From: Bacteroidota bacterium | Lineage (GTDB): Bacteria > Bacteroidota > Bacteroidia > Chitinophagales > LD1 | Direction of reading: 5' to 3' | Assembly: GCA_947475165.1 (NCBI GenBank) | Contig: CANJLD010000016.1 | Coordinates: 1 to 64,000 of the forward strand | Length of the DNA stretch: 64,000 nt | Part shown: in pieces, positions 37,601 through 45,581 of the stretch | How positions within the stretch are numbered: position 1 is the stretch's first letter | How the letters are laid out: the number at the start of each line of letters is the position of its first letter | The notes under the pieces: model-generated | The model's database searches: none | Seen by the model: the letters and a program-made list of their open reading frames with translations, nothing else | Told to the model about the DNA's origin: nothing | Position numbers and translations under genes: made by a program

Positions 37601-37943
37601 AGCTATCGGAATAATACCGGTTGACGTTGGTGAGGAAAATTTGCAACCGCTTTAAATAAAGATTGCGTCTGTCTTTATCTACATCTTGTGCCAACACAAA
37701 TTTTGTAATGCTGTCAATTAGGTTGAACAAGCGGCTGTCGGCACTTTTATAATCGTTGGCGATGCGGCTTTTTTCAAAACTAATTCGCTGGAGTAAAATG
37801 CTTTTTTCCGATTCAAATAAATCAATAGTAGAATCTGCTTGAACGCGCATGCCTGCCATCACGTTAGTAGTGAATAGAAATGCAAGAAACAAGAATGCTA
37901 TTTTTCGAAACGCGGACAATTTATTTTCTAATAGATTTGGCAA
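34689..37943 (-). CDS. Exported putative clan CD (caspase-like) protein, duplicated helical module
   Basis: A 1084-residue paralogue of the following gene. Signal peptide about 12-30. A helical module at about 162-400 recurs at about 542-780 with a constant offset of 380 residues (for example LLDEIVSNN/LLDDIMNRN and APESAKRYY/APLSLKRYL). The modules are joined by a Pro/Glu/Val linker at about 420-512. The C-terminal domain has VIVHRGHSFH (His971) and IFVGSCGGFY (Cys994), the same 23-residue spacing as in the paralogue. STKQIGTKTVNDVM and DYIPPNKNLGAIFIRAY also match. Probably periplasmic or surface-located. No T9SS sorting tail is evident. The two genes form an operon. Confidence 0.78.
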   Translation of the reverse strand: MPNLLENKLSAFRKIAFLFLAFLFTTNVMAGMRVQADSTIDLFESEKSILLQRISFEKSRIANDYKSADSRLFNLIDSITKFVLAQDVDKDRRNLYLKRLQIFLTNVNRYYSDSYLKSGTYLAVLSYYPSMIEWDQKDELLRNIKRYSAFSIKATRLIPSDTIAEDFLTDYLTDHPDDIFRYTEEFDDRKFALRLLEKAVKLAPESAKRYYSSAGPVSNILRQSKELFVRKSFEIYNRFGQRSRAYLLLDEIVSNNISLEAADSIGNNPDQLFRLLVQLSMKYEANVTFSIYRYLDIYCIDAVRKINQDAFNASYYYTAFKKYTPEEMFVLLSYGYKETTTKTFQALIEMLKKQSTGIPVSSIMLASLDKSRLKELIIHCDKNEILEKILSVVDDDKKDYLLALSSLEEKENLFPPFKTFAKDNPATNSEPEDRALNEITKAHAPKAVASDTLSEEPGIAKPEKMKEWVENKPLLITTESTTVVAEEVKVEETKPDIVPVPIPEPVVEPIEIYLDVRTRTIISLKKNILQTLQNFPSFIEKDYAEEILLYAARKEPDELFKKIDAYKQKRYSLKILEQCATNAPLSLKRYLYNSKHPVNYILQYSKNPFVKKIMEINDALGYHSKPYLLLDDIMNRNLDAKEAIAISTEPNKLFSAMVKIISQPKYVGAYSIDREMRDYSLRFIREINDKIATGSSQPFYSVEGFGSAELYFLMLYGRDEVFTSTFTGLFNRFMQKLPANNGDAFLKSVNYNQFRDFISLCSNFGTIKDFLSKFSGEAKNDLFVLYTSNLEQEQDDLSSIILIAESVSNINDDQLLTVLQANIKKEYERVKADSNQIGISIYGVLSSVISGNARTENTWYKKISQQFKILPVASLSSSQLFNNGKNCVEQMYFYNDDDGRSSYINFINTYKNQRAWNVEDRNSYVRISSRQGMNVEILANKPEFEENGTNAIDAYFKEKNLSPTVIVHRGHSFHTESTLEKVPSSAKLIFVGSCGGFYKLSIALENAPEAHIISTKQIGTKTVNDVMIYALNENIRNGKDIVWNDFWEKMRDKLGGNQYFGDYIPPNKNLGAIFIRAYYKILGV

Positions 37944-38010
37944 TACTTAAAACAGTAAATATTATACGTAACCGCCTATAAAAGGTATTTCACCATTTAA
38001 AACATTTCAC

Positions 38011-38508
38011 ATGAAACGAATTTCTGTCCTTTTTACTGCTTGCTTTTTCATAGTGGCGTTAACAGGTTGCCACTTTAAGGAAAAACGCGCTAAGGAATAT
38101 CGCGATACTGTTTTGCAAAGCGTGCAGGGAGTAATTGATAATTCGCTTGATTATGGCGATGCCGTGTTGAGTTACGAAAAGGCGCGGGCAGTTCAGGCTC
38201 ATGAAAAATATTCTGCTCTTGTAAACAGCACTCTTTTCAAAATTGACTCGTTGAAAGATTTTGAAGGCGATACCACTATGCAGTTTTTTTCAAAAGAACT
38301 ACTCGGGTTTTATAAACGCAGTTTGAATAATGAGCTTTCTCCGTTTTTGCAATCGGTAAAAGCCGAAGCATTTTCGCCCGAAGAAATGCTTGTTGCGGAT
38401 TCGCTGATGAGCAACCTGAACATGACAGAAAGCCGGTACTGGGAACGGTTTAACTGGGCGGAGAAGAAATTTTATAAGGAAGAGAATATCGAGAAGGTAG
38501 AGAAATAA
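38011..38508 (+). CDS. Lipoprotein of unknown function
   Basis: A 165-residue lipoprotein with lipobox LTGC (Cys20). The mature region is helical and charged, with DYGDAVLSYEKARAVQAHEKYSAL and an acidic C-terminal part, resembling helical-bundle proteins annotated as LIC11966-like surface proteins; that resemblance is from memory. It is divergent from the caspase-like gene pair, which starts 67 bp away, so they share a regulatory gap. Its stop abuts the stop of the convergent response regulator. Confidence 0.72.
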   Translation: MKRISVLFTACFFIVALTGCHFKEKRAKEYRDTVLQSVQGVIDNSLDYGDAVLSYEKARAVQAHEKYSALVNSTLFKIDSLKDFEGDTTMQFFSKELLGFYKRSLNNELSPFLQSVKAEAFSPEEMLVADSLMSNLNMTESRYWERFNWAEKKFYKEENIEKVEK

Positions 38509-39192
38509 CTATGCATCAAACTTATACCCAATACCCTTAATAGTTTTAAAATAATCGTCACCAATTTTTTCGCGCAGTTTGCGGATGTGAACATCAATAG
38601 TTCTATCGCCAACGATAGTATCAGTGCCCCAAACCTTACTTAGAATTTCTTCGCGTTTAAAAACTCTTCCGGGTTTTGAAACCAGTAGATTCATCAATTC
38701 AAATTCTTTGCGCGGCAACGAAATTTCTTTCCCTGCTTTAACTACTACATAACGTTCGCGGTCAATTTCAATATCGCCTACTGCAAATTTTCCGGTAGTT
38801 TCATTGGTTTCTAATCTTCTCAAAAGTGCGCGAATGCGACTTATAAAAACCCTCGGCTTAATGGGCTTGGTAATATAATCATCGGCACCCACTTCAAATC
38901 CGGCAATCTGCGAGTAATCTTCATCGCGTGCGGTAAGAAAAGTGATGATAGTATTTTTGAACTCCGGAATGTTACGCAACTCGCGGCAGGTTTCAATGCC
39001 ATCCATCTTCGGCATCATCAAATCAAGAATGATGAGATGCGGGTTCATCTTCTTCGCCATTTGAATTGCCTCTACTCCATTGTGCGCTGTGTATACCCAA
39101 AATCCTTCTTTCTCCAGATTGTACTTCATAAAATCAAGCACATCAGTTTCATCATCTACCAGTAAAATTTTAAAATCATTTACATCCATCAC
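38509..39192 (-). CDS. OmpR/PhoB-family response regulator
   Basis: A 227-residue two-component regulator. The receiver domain has the acidic pair Asp13/Asp14, phospho-acceptor Asp57 in ILDLMMPKMDG, Thr in FLTARDED and Lys in DDYITKPIKP. The C-terminal winged helix (about 130-227) shows LPRKEFELMNLLVSKPGRVFKREEIL and GDRTIDVHIRKLREKIG, the DNA-recognition helix region. Bacteroidota proteins of this sort resemble RprY/PhoP. No histidine kinase is adjacent, so its partner is unknown. Confidence 0.95.
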   Translation of the reverse strand: MMDVNDFKILLVDDETDVLDFMKYNLEKEGFWVYTAHNGVEAIQMAKKMNPHLIILDLMMPKMDGIETCRELRNIPEFKNTIITFLTARDEDYSQIAGFEVGADDYITKPIKPRVFISRIRALLRRLETNETTGKFAVGDIEIDRERYVVVKAGKEISLPRKEFELMNLLVSKPGRVFKREEILSKVWGTDTIVGDRTIDVHIRKLREKIGDDYFKTIKGIGYKFDA

Positions 39193-39336
39193 AAAATTAT
39201 TTAGGGCGAAAATAGGGCTTGAATGTTAAGTTAAGGTTAATACATTTTTAATATAGAGCAGAAAACAATTCAATCTGACGAAATACAAACTTCTTTCAGG
39301 TTTCAGATGAATACTTACATTTATTAAATACAAAAT

Positions 39337-39948
39337 ATGCCTGTTATGAAAAAGTTCATCTGCTCGGTTGCCATTATTCAATTTCTCTTTTTGGCTTTAC
39401 CTGCACAAAATATTGAAGACCTCGCCAGTTACGAAAGTGCGATGAAGCCGGGAACTGTGCTTACATACGATGTGAATGCGAGCGGTAAAAAGTACAAATA
39501 CATCATCACCATAAAAAAACTGGGCGATGAAATTGCTTTTGACTGGACGATGACTGAACCGGTAAACAAAAAAGGAAGTGTTGCTATAAGCACTAACGCT
39601 GTTTCAATGGCAGATGCTTTGTCCAATTATTTTACGGAAGGCGAATCGAAATTGGAAAAAGAGACTTCCGTATTCATTAGCCGAAAAATTTTCAATGATG
39701 TTTCTTCTACTTCTGAAGCAAGTATTAAAGTGAATGGCGCAAGCGATACAACAACTGTTTTGAGTAATACCATCAGTGAATTCAATTTTAATTTGAACGG
39801 AAATTTGGTGGCTGTGCCCGGTTGGGAATTACAGGGCGGCAGCGAAATAAAATATACGATTGATGTAATTGAGTCAACTAAGTTTCCGCTTATTGTTCGA
39901 ATGGATTTGGGTTGGACTATTCAATTGGCTGAAATAAAAAAACCATAG
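39337..39948 (+). CDS. Exported protein of unknown function
   Basis: A 203-residue protein with a signal peptide ending near LPAQ (about 23). A second ATG three codons on (39346) is an equally good start. The mature part looks like a beta-rich lipocalin- or DUF3108-like fold (MKPGTVLTYDVNASGKKYKYIITI, EIAFDWTMTEP, EIKYTIDVIESTKFPLIVRMDLGW), but I cannot assign a family. It stands alone between the response regulator and the patatin gene. Confidence 0.7.
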   Translation: MPVMKKFICSVAIIQFLFLALPAQNIEDLASYESAMKPGTVLTYDVNASGKKYKYIITIKKLGDEIAFDWTMTEPVNKKGSVAISTNAVSMADALSNYFTEGESKLEKETSVFISRKIFNDVSSTSEASIKVNGASDTTTVLSNTISEFNFNLNGNLVAVPGWELQGGSEIKYTIDVIESTKFPLIVRMDLGWTIQLAEIKKP

Positions 39949-40046
39949 TTGTATATTCCTATACACAAGCACCGGTGCTAACGTTGATTAGTGCCGTATT
40001 CCACTCGCCTGTTTTCTCTTTCTTGTAGCTCGAATTCAGTTGCTGC

Positions 40047-42281
40047 ATGCTTATATTTTTTAAAGACCTTTATTATTCTTTTCCGGTGCAACTTCTGTTG
40101 CTCTCTTTTAAGCGGCATCAGTTTCTTCTCTTCTTCTGGATTTTTTTGTTTGCAATTGTTGTAGGAAAATTTGGTGCAGGCATTGGAACACACTCGGTAC
40201 TTCTCGACCCAGAATATTTAGGCAATGTTGGTTATTTGAGTTTTGCTGTTGTAGGAATTGGTTTCGGAGCCATGTTTATTACCTGGAATGTGGTCATGTA
40301 TATTCTCAACTCGCACCGGTTCCCGTTTATGGCGAGTTTACAATATCCGCTGGGCATGTTTATTCTGAACAATGCGATTATTCCGTTGGTATTTTTCATT
40401 TCGTACTTCGCAACGGTTATTCATTTTCGGGTGAAATACGAGTATCAGGGATTTTGGCAAATCTTTTTTGAACTGCTCGGATTCTTTGCAGGCTTTGTAT
40501 TAATGCTTTTGTTAACGGCTGTTTATTTCAACTTCACCAACAAGAACACCGGTAGTATTATTGAAGAAAACAAAGAGCGGTTGTGGAAGAAAAAATCAAT
40601 GCGCAAAGTTCGGTTTAACGAAACGCTGGAGCCCGAGCAATTTAATAGAGTAGATTTTTACATCACCAATAAATTCAACATTCGACATACTCGTACGGTT
40701 GAACACTACGACCCTAAACTACATCAGCTTGTTTTTCGCAGACATCATTGGAATGCTTTCATTGCCTTTGTTTTTTCGATGGTGATTTTGGTTTGTATGG
40801 GTTTTTTTCTGGAGAATCCTTTCTTTCAGTTTCCGATAGCTGCTACTGGATTTCTGTTTGTGAGTTTGCTCATGTCCATGTTCGGAATGTTTCTGTATTG
40901 GACCGGTGGGTGGGGTTCTATGGCAATTATCATCTTTCTTTTGTTCGCTAACTATCTGACCAAATTTGATGTGTTCGGATTTCAAAGCCGCGCGTATGGC
41001 TTAAATTACAGCACAAAAGCAACTTACAATCTTGAAACGTTTCGGGAAATTTCTTCCGACTCTGCTATTGCAAATGACAAAGCATATTTCCTGCCGATTT
41101 TAGAAAACTGGTTGCACAAAAATACAGACCCGCGCCATCCGTTCAAAAAACCGAAAATGTATTTTGTGAATGTAAGCGGTGGTGGTTTGCGCGCTGCTAT
41201 GTATAGTATGGTAATGTTGCAACAGTGTGACAGCATGGCAAAGGGAAATCTGTTCGACAAAACATTTTTAATAAGCGGTGCCTCGGGTGGAATGTTTGCT
41301 ACTACTTATTTGCGCGAATTATTTTTGCAGAAGAAAAACGGTTTTCCAATTAATCTCTCTAACCAGCAATACACCGAAAATGTTTCAAAAGATGTGCTGA
41401 ACCCGATTGCACTTTCTATTTTAAGTAACGATGTGCTGATTCCCTTTCACCGGTTTTCGCTGGCAGATAAGCAATACAGTGTTGACCGGGGTTATGTTTT
41501 TGAGAAATTTTATTGCAGCAATACGGGTTTCCCGTTCGAGAAAACAATTGCCGATTATCGTTCTGATGAATACAGTGCAAAAATTCCTTTGTTAATTTAC
41601 CACACCACTATTATGAACGATTCGCGCAGGTATTATATAAGCCCGCAACCGGTTTCGTTCTTAATGCGTCCGCACGGCAAGAAAGCCCTTGACAATAAAA
41701 TGGAAATTGATGCGATTGATTTCTGTCAGTTTTTCAAAAGGCAGGCGAGCGATAGTTTGCTGGTTACTTCTGCCATGCGCATGAATTCAACTTTCCCTTT
41801 CTTTTTCCCTAATTCAGTTTTACCAAGCGAGCCTTCTACTTTTGTAATGGATGGCGGTGCTCTTGATAATTTCGGAATTGAAACTACCCTCCGGTTCTTA
41901 AATACATTCAGCGATTGGATAGATAAAAATACCAGCGGAGTGGTGATACTTCAAATTCGCGATTCGCAAAAATTTGAAGAGCCGGAAGCATCGGAACAAA
42001 AAACAGTGTTTGCACGCATAACGGACCCGCTGGGAACCGTATATACCAACATGGAAAACATGCAGGATTTTTTAACCGATTACCGGTTAGATGAAATGAG
42101 CGAAGAACTTCGCGGCAAACTTCAGTTCGTTTTGTTTGAATATACTTCGGAGAAGAAGGATGAGAAGGCTGCTATGAGTTTGCACCTTACAACGCTTGAT
42201 AAAAGTGATATTCTGAAATCGGTAAAGCGTCCGAATAATGTTCAGTCGTTTAATAAGCTGAAAGCTTTGCTGGAAGAGTAG
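40047..42281 (+). CDS. Membrane-anchored patatin-like phospholipase
   Basis: A 744-residue protein. The N-terminal 300 residues hold about seven to eight transmembrane segments (for example FLLFFWIFLFAIVVGKFGAG and AFIFSMVILVCMG-like stretches). The C-terminal domain is patatin-like: glycine-rich oxyanion loop GGGLR (378-382), nucleophile Ser413 in GASGG (G-x-S-x-G) and Asp602 in DGG complete the Ser-Asp dyad. Such enzymes hydrolyse acyl ester bonds of lipids. Because the membrane part precedes the catalytic part, the active domain is probably cytoplasmic or at the membrane face. It ends 7 bp from the convergent DinB gene. Confidence 0.87.
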   Translation: MLIFFKDLYYSFPVQLLLLSFKRHQFLLFFWIFLFAIVVGKFGAGIGTHSVLLDPEYLGNVGYLSFAVVGIGFGAMFITWNVVMYILNSHRFPFMASLQYPLGMFILNNAIIPLVFFISYFATVIHFRVKYEYQGFWQIFFELLGFFAGFVLMLLLTAVYFNFTNKNTGSIIEENKERLWKKKSMRKVRFNETLEPEQFNRVDFYITNKFNIRHTRTVEHYDPKLHQLVFRRHHWNAFIAFVFSMVILVCMGFFLENPFFQFPIAATGFLFVSLLMSMFGMFLYWTGGWGSMAIIIFLLFANYLTKFDVFGFQSRAYGLNYSTKATYNLETFREISSDSAIANDKAYFLPILENWLHKNTDPRHPFKKPKMYFVNVSGGGLRAAMYSMVMLQQCDSMAKGNLFDKTFLISGASGGMFATTYLRELFLQKKNGFPINLSNQQYTENVSKDVLNPIALSILSNDVLIPFHRFSLADKQYSVDRGYVFEKFYCSNTGFPFEKTIADYRSDEYSAKIPLLIYHTTIMNDSRRYYISPQPVSFLMRPHGKKALDNKMEIDAIDFCQFFKRQASDSLLVTSAMRMNSTFPFFFPNSVLPSEPSTFVMDGGALDNFGIETTLRFLNTFSDWIDKNTSGVVILQIRDSQKFEEPEASEQKTVFARITDPLGTVYTNMENMQDFLTDYRLDEMSEELRGKLQFVLFEYTSEKKDEKAAMSLHLTTLDKSDILKSVKRPNNVQSFNKLKALLEE

Positions 42282-42288
42282 CTCCAGT

Positions 42289-42732
42289 TTATCCAATCAA
42301 TCTCCGGTGATAATTTATTTGCCCTAAGTGATAACTTAGGTGTGTAAGCAAATGCAACAGCATGTGTTCGGTGCTTACCACTTTATCATGTTTTAAAAGA
42401 GGAAAATTCTTCTCATAATCAGCAGCAGATAATTTGCTAAACGTATTTCCTACTACTTCAATTACTTTATCAAGTTCTGCATTCAGCTTTTCCCGGGGAA
42501 TATTTTTTGAAGAAAATTCTACTTCACGCGTTCTTACATATCCGGTATTGCCGAGTGTAGCTCCTATAAAATGGTTCAGATTGCCTATTAAGTGCAAACA
42601 AAGATTTCCTGCCGAGTTGCAGATTTCATTTTTCACCACCCATAAATCAGCTTCATTTTTATATAGAGTGATTTCTTCGTTCAGTTTTAGCAAATCGCGT
42701 TCGAAGAGTTCTGGGAGTGATTGATGTAACAT
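42289..42732 (-). CDS. DinB-family protein (DUF1572-like)
   Basis: A 147-residue DinB-superfamily four-helix protein. It has NLCLHLIGNLNHFIGATLG with the first histidines at about 47-54 and the C-terminal HMLLHLLTHLSYHLGQINYHRRL, where the remaining metal-site histidines lie. Function is unknown; relatives include metal-dependent thiol transferases. It is the second DinB protein in the window (see 13537-14019), but the two are only distantly alike. Confidence 0.85.
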   Translation of the reverse strand: MLHQSLPELFERDLLKLNEEITLYKNEADLWVVKNEICNSAGNLCLHLIGNLNHFIGATLGNTGYVRTREVEFSSKNIPREKLNAELDKVIEVVGNTFSKLSAADYEKNFPLLKHDKVVSTEHMLLHLLTHLSYHLGQINYHRRLIG

Positions 42733-42842
42733 TCTGATTAATTTTATGGTGAAAGAAATAAAACTTAGATGATTTGTAGGTTGAAACTCATCTTCAAATT
42801 ACGCTTGTAAAGTTTATTTTTGGCGGCATTCAACAAGATACA

Positions 42843-43841
42843 ATGGCAATAAAAAGTTTAGTTACCGGAGGCGCAGGTTTTATTGGCGCACATGTTACCA
42901 ACGAATTGATTCAACTCGGGCATGAAGTAATTGTGTTGGATGATTTAAGTGGAGGCTTTGAAGAAAACGTAAACCCTAAAGCAAAATTTGTAAAAGGTTC
43001 TATTCTCGATAACGCACTTATCGAAAAACTCTTCGAGGAAAATAAATTCGATTATGTGTATCACTTGGCCGCTTATGCAGCTGAAGGGTTGAGCCATTTT
43101 ATCAAGCATTTCAATTACAACAACAACTTAATTGGCAGCGTTAATCTCATCAACCAGTCGATCAAGCATAAAGTGAAATGTTTTGTCTTCACTTCATCAA
43201 TTGCAGTTTACGGTGCAGGCAAGCCACCGTTGAAAGAAGATATGATTCCGGTTCCAGAAGACCCGTATGGAATTGCGAAGTATGCAGTAGAAATGGAATT
43301 GCGAGTAAGCCATGAAATGTTTGGATTGAGTTACGTGATTTTCCGTCCTCACAATGTGTATGGCGAGTATCAAAACCTTGGCGACCGGTACAGGAACGTT
43401 GTCGGAATTTTCATGAATCAGTTAATGCAAGGCAAACAGCTTTCTGTTTTTGGCGATGGCATGCAAACACGCGCTTTCAGTTACATCGGTGATATTGCTC
43501 CGCAAATTGCCAACTGTGTAAATGTTGCTGCTGCACAAAATCAAATCATAAATGTAGGTGCCGATAAAGATTATACCGTAAAGGAACTGGCAACCACCGT
43601 AATGGAAGCCATGAATCTGAAAGGAGAATTGCGTTATCTGCCTTCACGCAACGAAGTGCTACACGCTTACAGCGACCATTCTAAAGCAAAAGCAATTTTT
43701 GGCGACTCGGCCAATACATCTTTAATAGGCGGATTGAAAAAAATGGAAACCTGGGCTAAAACAACGGGTATAAAGAAAAGCGCGAAATTCGAAAACATCG
43801 AGCTTACCGAAAAGCTTCCTTCATTCTGGTTAGAAGATTAA
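42843..43841 (+). CDS. NAD-dependent sugar epimerase/dehydratase
   Basis: A 332-residue extended SDR acting on nucleotide sugars. The Rossmann motif TGGAGFIGAHV opens the protein, LDDLSGGFEENV follows beta-2 as in UDP-glucose 4-epimerases, and the catalytic Tyr-x3-Lys is YGIAK, preceded by the Ser of FTSSIAVYG. RPHNVYGEYQNLGDRYRNVVGIF and the FGDGMQTRAFSYIGD motif support a WbpP/GalE-type enzyme. It is followed 44 bp later by a glycosyltransferase, so the pair may make and transfer one sugar. Confidence 0.92.
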   Translation: MAIKSLVTGGAGFIGAHVTNELIQLGHEVIVLDDLSGGFEENVNPKAKFVKGSILDNALIEKLFEENKFDYVYHLAAYAAEGLSHFIKHFNYNNNLIGSVNLINQSIKHKVKCFVFTSSIAVYGAGKPPLKEDMIPVPEDPYGIAKYAVEMELRVSHEMFGLSYVIFRPHNVYGEYQNLGDRYRNVVGIFMNQLMQGKQLSVFGDGMQTRAFSYIGDIAPQIANCVNVAAAQNQIINVGADKDYTVKELATTVMEAMNLKGELRYLPSRNEVLHAYSDHSKAKAIFGDSANTSLIGGLKKMETWAKTTGIKKSAKFENIELTEKLPSFWLED

Positions 43842-43885
43842 TTAGTGGTGAATAGAAATAGCGAGTGGTGAGTAGTAACAGCCAA

Positions 43886-44977
43886 ATGAAGAGAGTTTTA
43901 TACATAGCCATGCACCGCAGAGACCGCTCGCCTTCTCAGCGGTTCCGGTTTGAGCAATATCTCGATTTTTTAAAGCTGAGAGGATACGAGTACGACTTTT
44001 CGTTTCTCATTTCTCCCGAAGATGACAAAATATTTTATTCGTCCGGCAATACTTTTCAGAAGGGAATAATTTTTCTCAAATGCTTTTTTAAGCGGTTGAA
44101 GGATGTTTTGAATGCAAACAACTACGACATTATTTTTATTCAGCGCGAAGCATTCATGACCGGAACTGTTTTTTTTGAAAAACAATTTTCCCGCAGCGGA
44201 GCCAAAGTCATTTTTGATTTTGATGATTCTATTTGGATGCAAAATGTATCGGAGGCTAACAAGCGTTTTAGTTTTTTGAAAGATGCTTCCAAGACTTCAA
44301 AGATTATTGCGCTCAGCGATATGATTTTTGCCGGCAATCAATATCTCGCAGATTATGCAAAGCCGTTCAACAGCAATATTCGTATTGTTCCAACTACCAT
44401 AGATACAGAGGAATATCAGCGGATGGTTTTGCCGAAAGAAGAAAAAATTTGCATTGGATGGAGCGGAAGTATCACCACCATTCAGCACTTTAAGTTTGCA
44501 GTTCCCGCTTTATTGAAAATTAGAAAGAAGTATGGCGACCGCATTAAAATAAAAGTGATTGGTGATGCCAATTACAAGAATGATAAACTGGATGTTATCA
44601 GTATGAACTGGAACAAGCAAGATGAGTTGAAAGAACTTTCAAGTTTCGATATTGGCATTATGCCACTGCCTGATGACGAATGGGCTAAAGGGAAATGCGG
44701 TTTGAAAGGTTTACAATACATGGCTCTCGAAATTCCAACTATCATGTCACCGGTGGGCGTTAACAGCGAAATAATTCAAAGCAGAGTAAACGGTTTTCTT
44801 GCCACTACTGATGATGATTACGTAAATGCAATTACCGTTTTGATTGAAGACGAAATATTGCGAAAGAAGATTGGTGCAGAAGGAAGAAAAACCGTGGTAG
44901 AGAAATTTTCAGTAAAAGCTTTGCAACAAAAATACCTCGAGTATTACAATGAGCTTACTTCAACAAAACTTCAATAG
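43886..44977 (+). CDS. Glycosyltransferase, GT4-like
   Basis: A 363-residue GT-B-fold glycosyltransferase. I chose the ATG at 43886 because the protein then starts MKRVLYIAMHRRDRSPSQRFRF; an upstream GTG adds seven residues of no apparent conservation. The C-terminal nucleotide-sugar domain shows ICIGWSGSITTIQHF, FDIGIMPLPDDEWAKGKCGLK and LQYMALEIPTIMSPVG, with the conserved Glu region. The last 23 bp overlap the convergent purN gene. The acceptor and sugar are unknown. Confidence 0.9.
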   Translation: MKRVLYIAMHRRDRSPSQRFRFEQYLDFLKLRGYEYDFSFLISPEDDKIFYSSGNTFQKGIIFLKCFFKRLKDVLNANNYDIIFIQREAFMTGTVFFEKQFSRSGAKVIFDFDDSIWMQNVSEANKRFSFLKDASKTSKIIALSDMIFAGNQYLADYAKPFNSNIRIVPTTIDTEEYQRMVLPKEEKICIGWSGSITTIQHFKFAVPALLKIRKKYGDRIKIKVIGDANYKNDKLDVISMNWNKQDELKELSSFDIGIMPLPDDEWAKGKCGLKGLQYMALEIPTIMSPVGVNSEIIQSRVNGFLATTDDDYVNAITVLIEDEILRKKIGAEGRKTVVEKFSVKALQQKYLEYYNELTSTKLQ

Positions 44978-45518
44978 TTTTTGGCAGCCATTCGTGTTCT
45001 AATTGCTGAATTTTACCCGAAACACTTTCAACGTTGTCGTTTGGTTCAACTGAAATTTTCTTCTGTAAAATCACTTCGCCCGCATCATACTTTTCATTTA
45101 CATAATGAATGGTTATTCCGGTTTCAGTTTCTCCGGCTGCTAATACAGCTTCGTGAACTTTCTTTCCATACATTCCTTTGCCGCCATGTTTTGGTAAAAG
45201 TGCAGGATGAATATTGATAATGCGCTTTGAAAATTTTTGAATGAGAAAGGCAGGAATGAGTTGAAGAAATCCTGCCAGCACAATCAAATCAATATTTAAA
45301 GAGTTCAGCAACTTGTGCATGCTTTCTTCATTGCCGAAAAAATTCTTGCTCACAATAGCCGAAATAATTTTGTGCTGGTGTGCAATTTTAATTACCCCTG
45401 CATCGGGATTATTGGTTACCACCAATACTACTTTTACTGAAGAATGATTTTTAAAGTATTCGATAATAGCCTGTGCGTTTGTTCCTTTCCCGCTGGCAAA
45501 AATGGCGATGTTCTTCAT
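44955..45518 (-). CDS. purN: Phosphoribosylglycinamide formyltransferase
   Basis: A 187-residue PurN enzyme that transfers formyl from 10-formyltetrahydrofolate to GAR in purine synthesis. It has the N-terminal FASGKGTNAQAII phosphate loop, IDLIVLAGFLQLIP, the catalytic NIHPALLPKHGGKGMYG (Asn and His) and the Asp in YDAGEVI. Length is normal. It overlaps the end of the convergent glycosyltransferase gene by 23 bp. Confidence 0.96.
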   Translation of the reverse strand: MKNIAIFASGKGTNAQAIIEYFKNHSSVKVVLVVTNNPDAGVIKIAHQHKIISAIVSKNFFGNEESMHKLLNSLNIDLIVLAGFLQLIPAFLIQKFSKRIINIHPALLPKHGGKGMYGKKVHEAVLAAGETETGITIHYVNEKYDAGEVILQKKISVEPNDNVESVSGKIQQLEHEWLPKTIEVLLK

Positions 45519-45529
45519 TTCATAAAAAT

Positions 45530-45560
45530 AATAAGAGCCCCGCTGTAGGGGGCTCTTATT
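45530..45560 (-). terminator. Terminator downstream of the PKD-protein gene
   Basis: AATAAGAGCCCC and GGGGCTCTTATT form a perfect 12-bp stem. On the minus strand it is followed by a T-rich run, and it lies 22 bp past the stop of the gene at 45582-49049 and just before purN. Confidence 0.88.
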
Positions 45561-45581
45561 TTCAACAAAAACATTTTGATA

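Noticed and set aside
38509-39192. Two-component operon
   Set aside because: Only a response regulator is present; neither neighbour has histidine kinase motifs.
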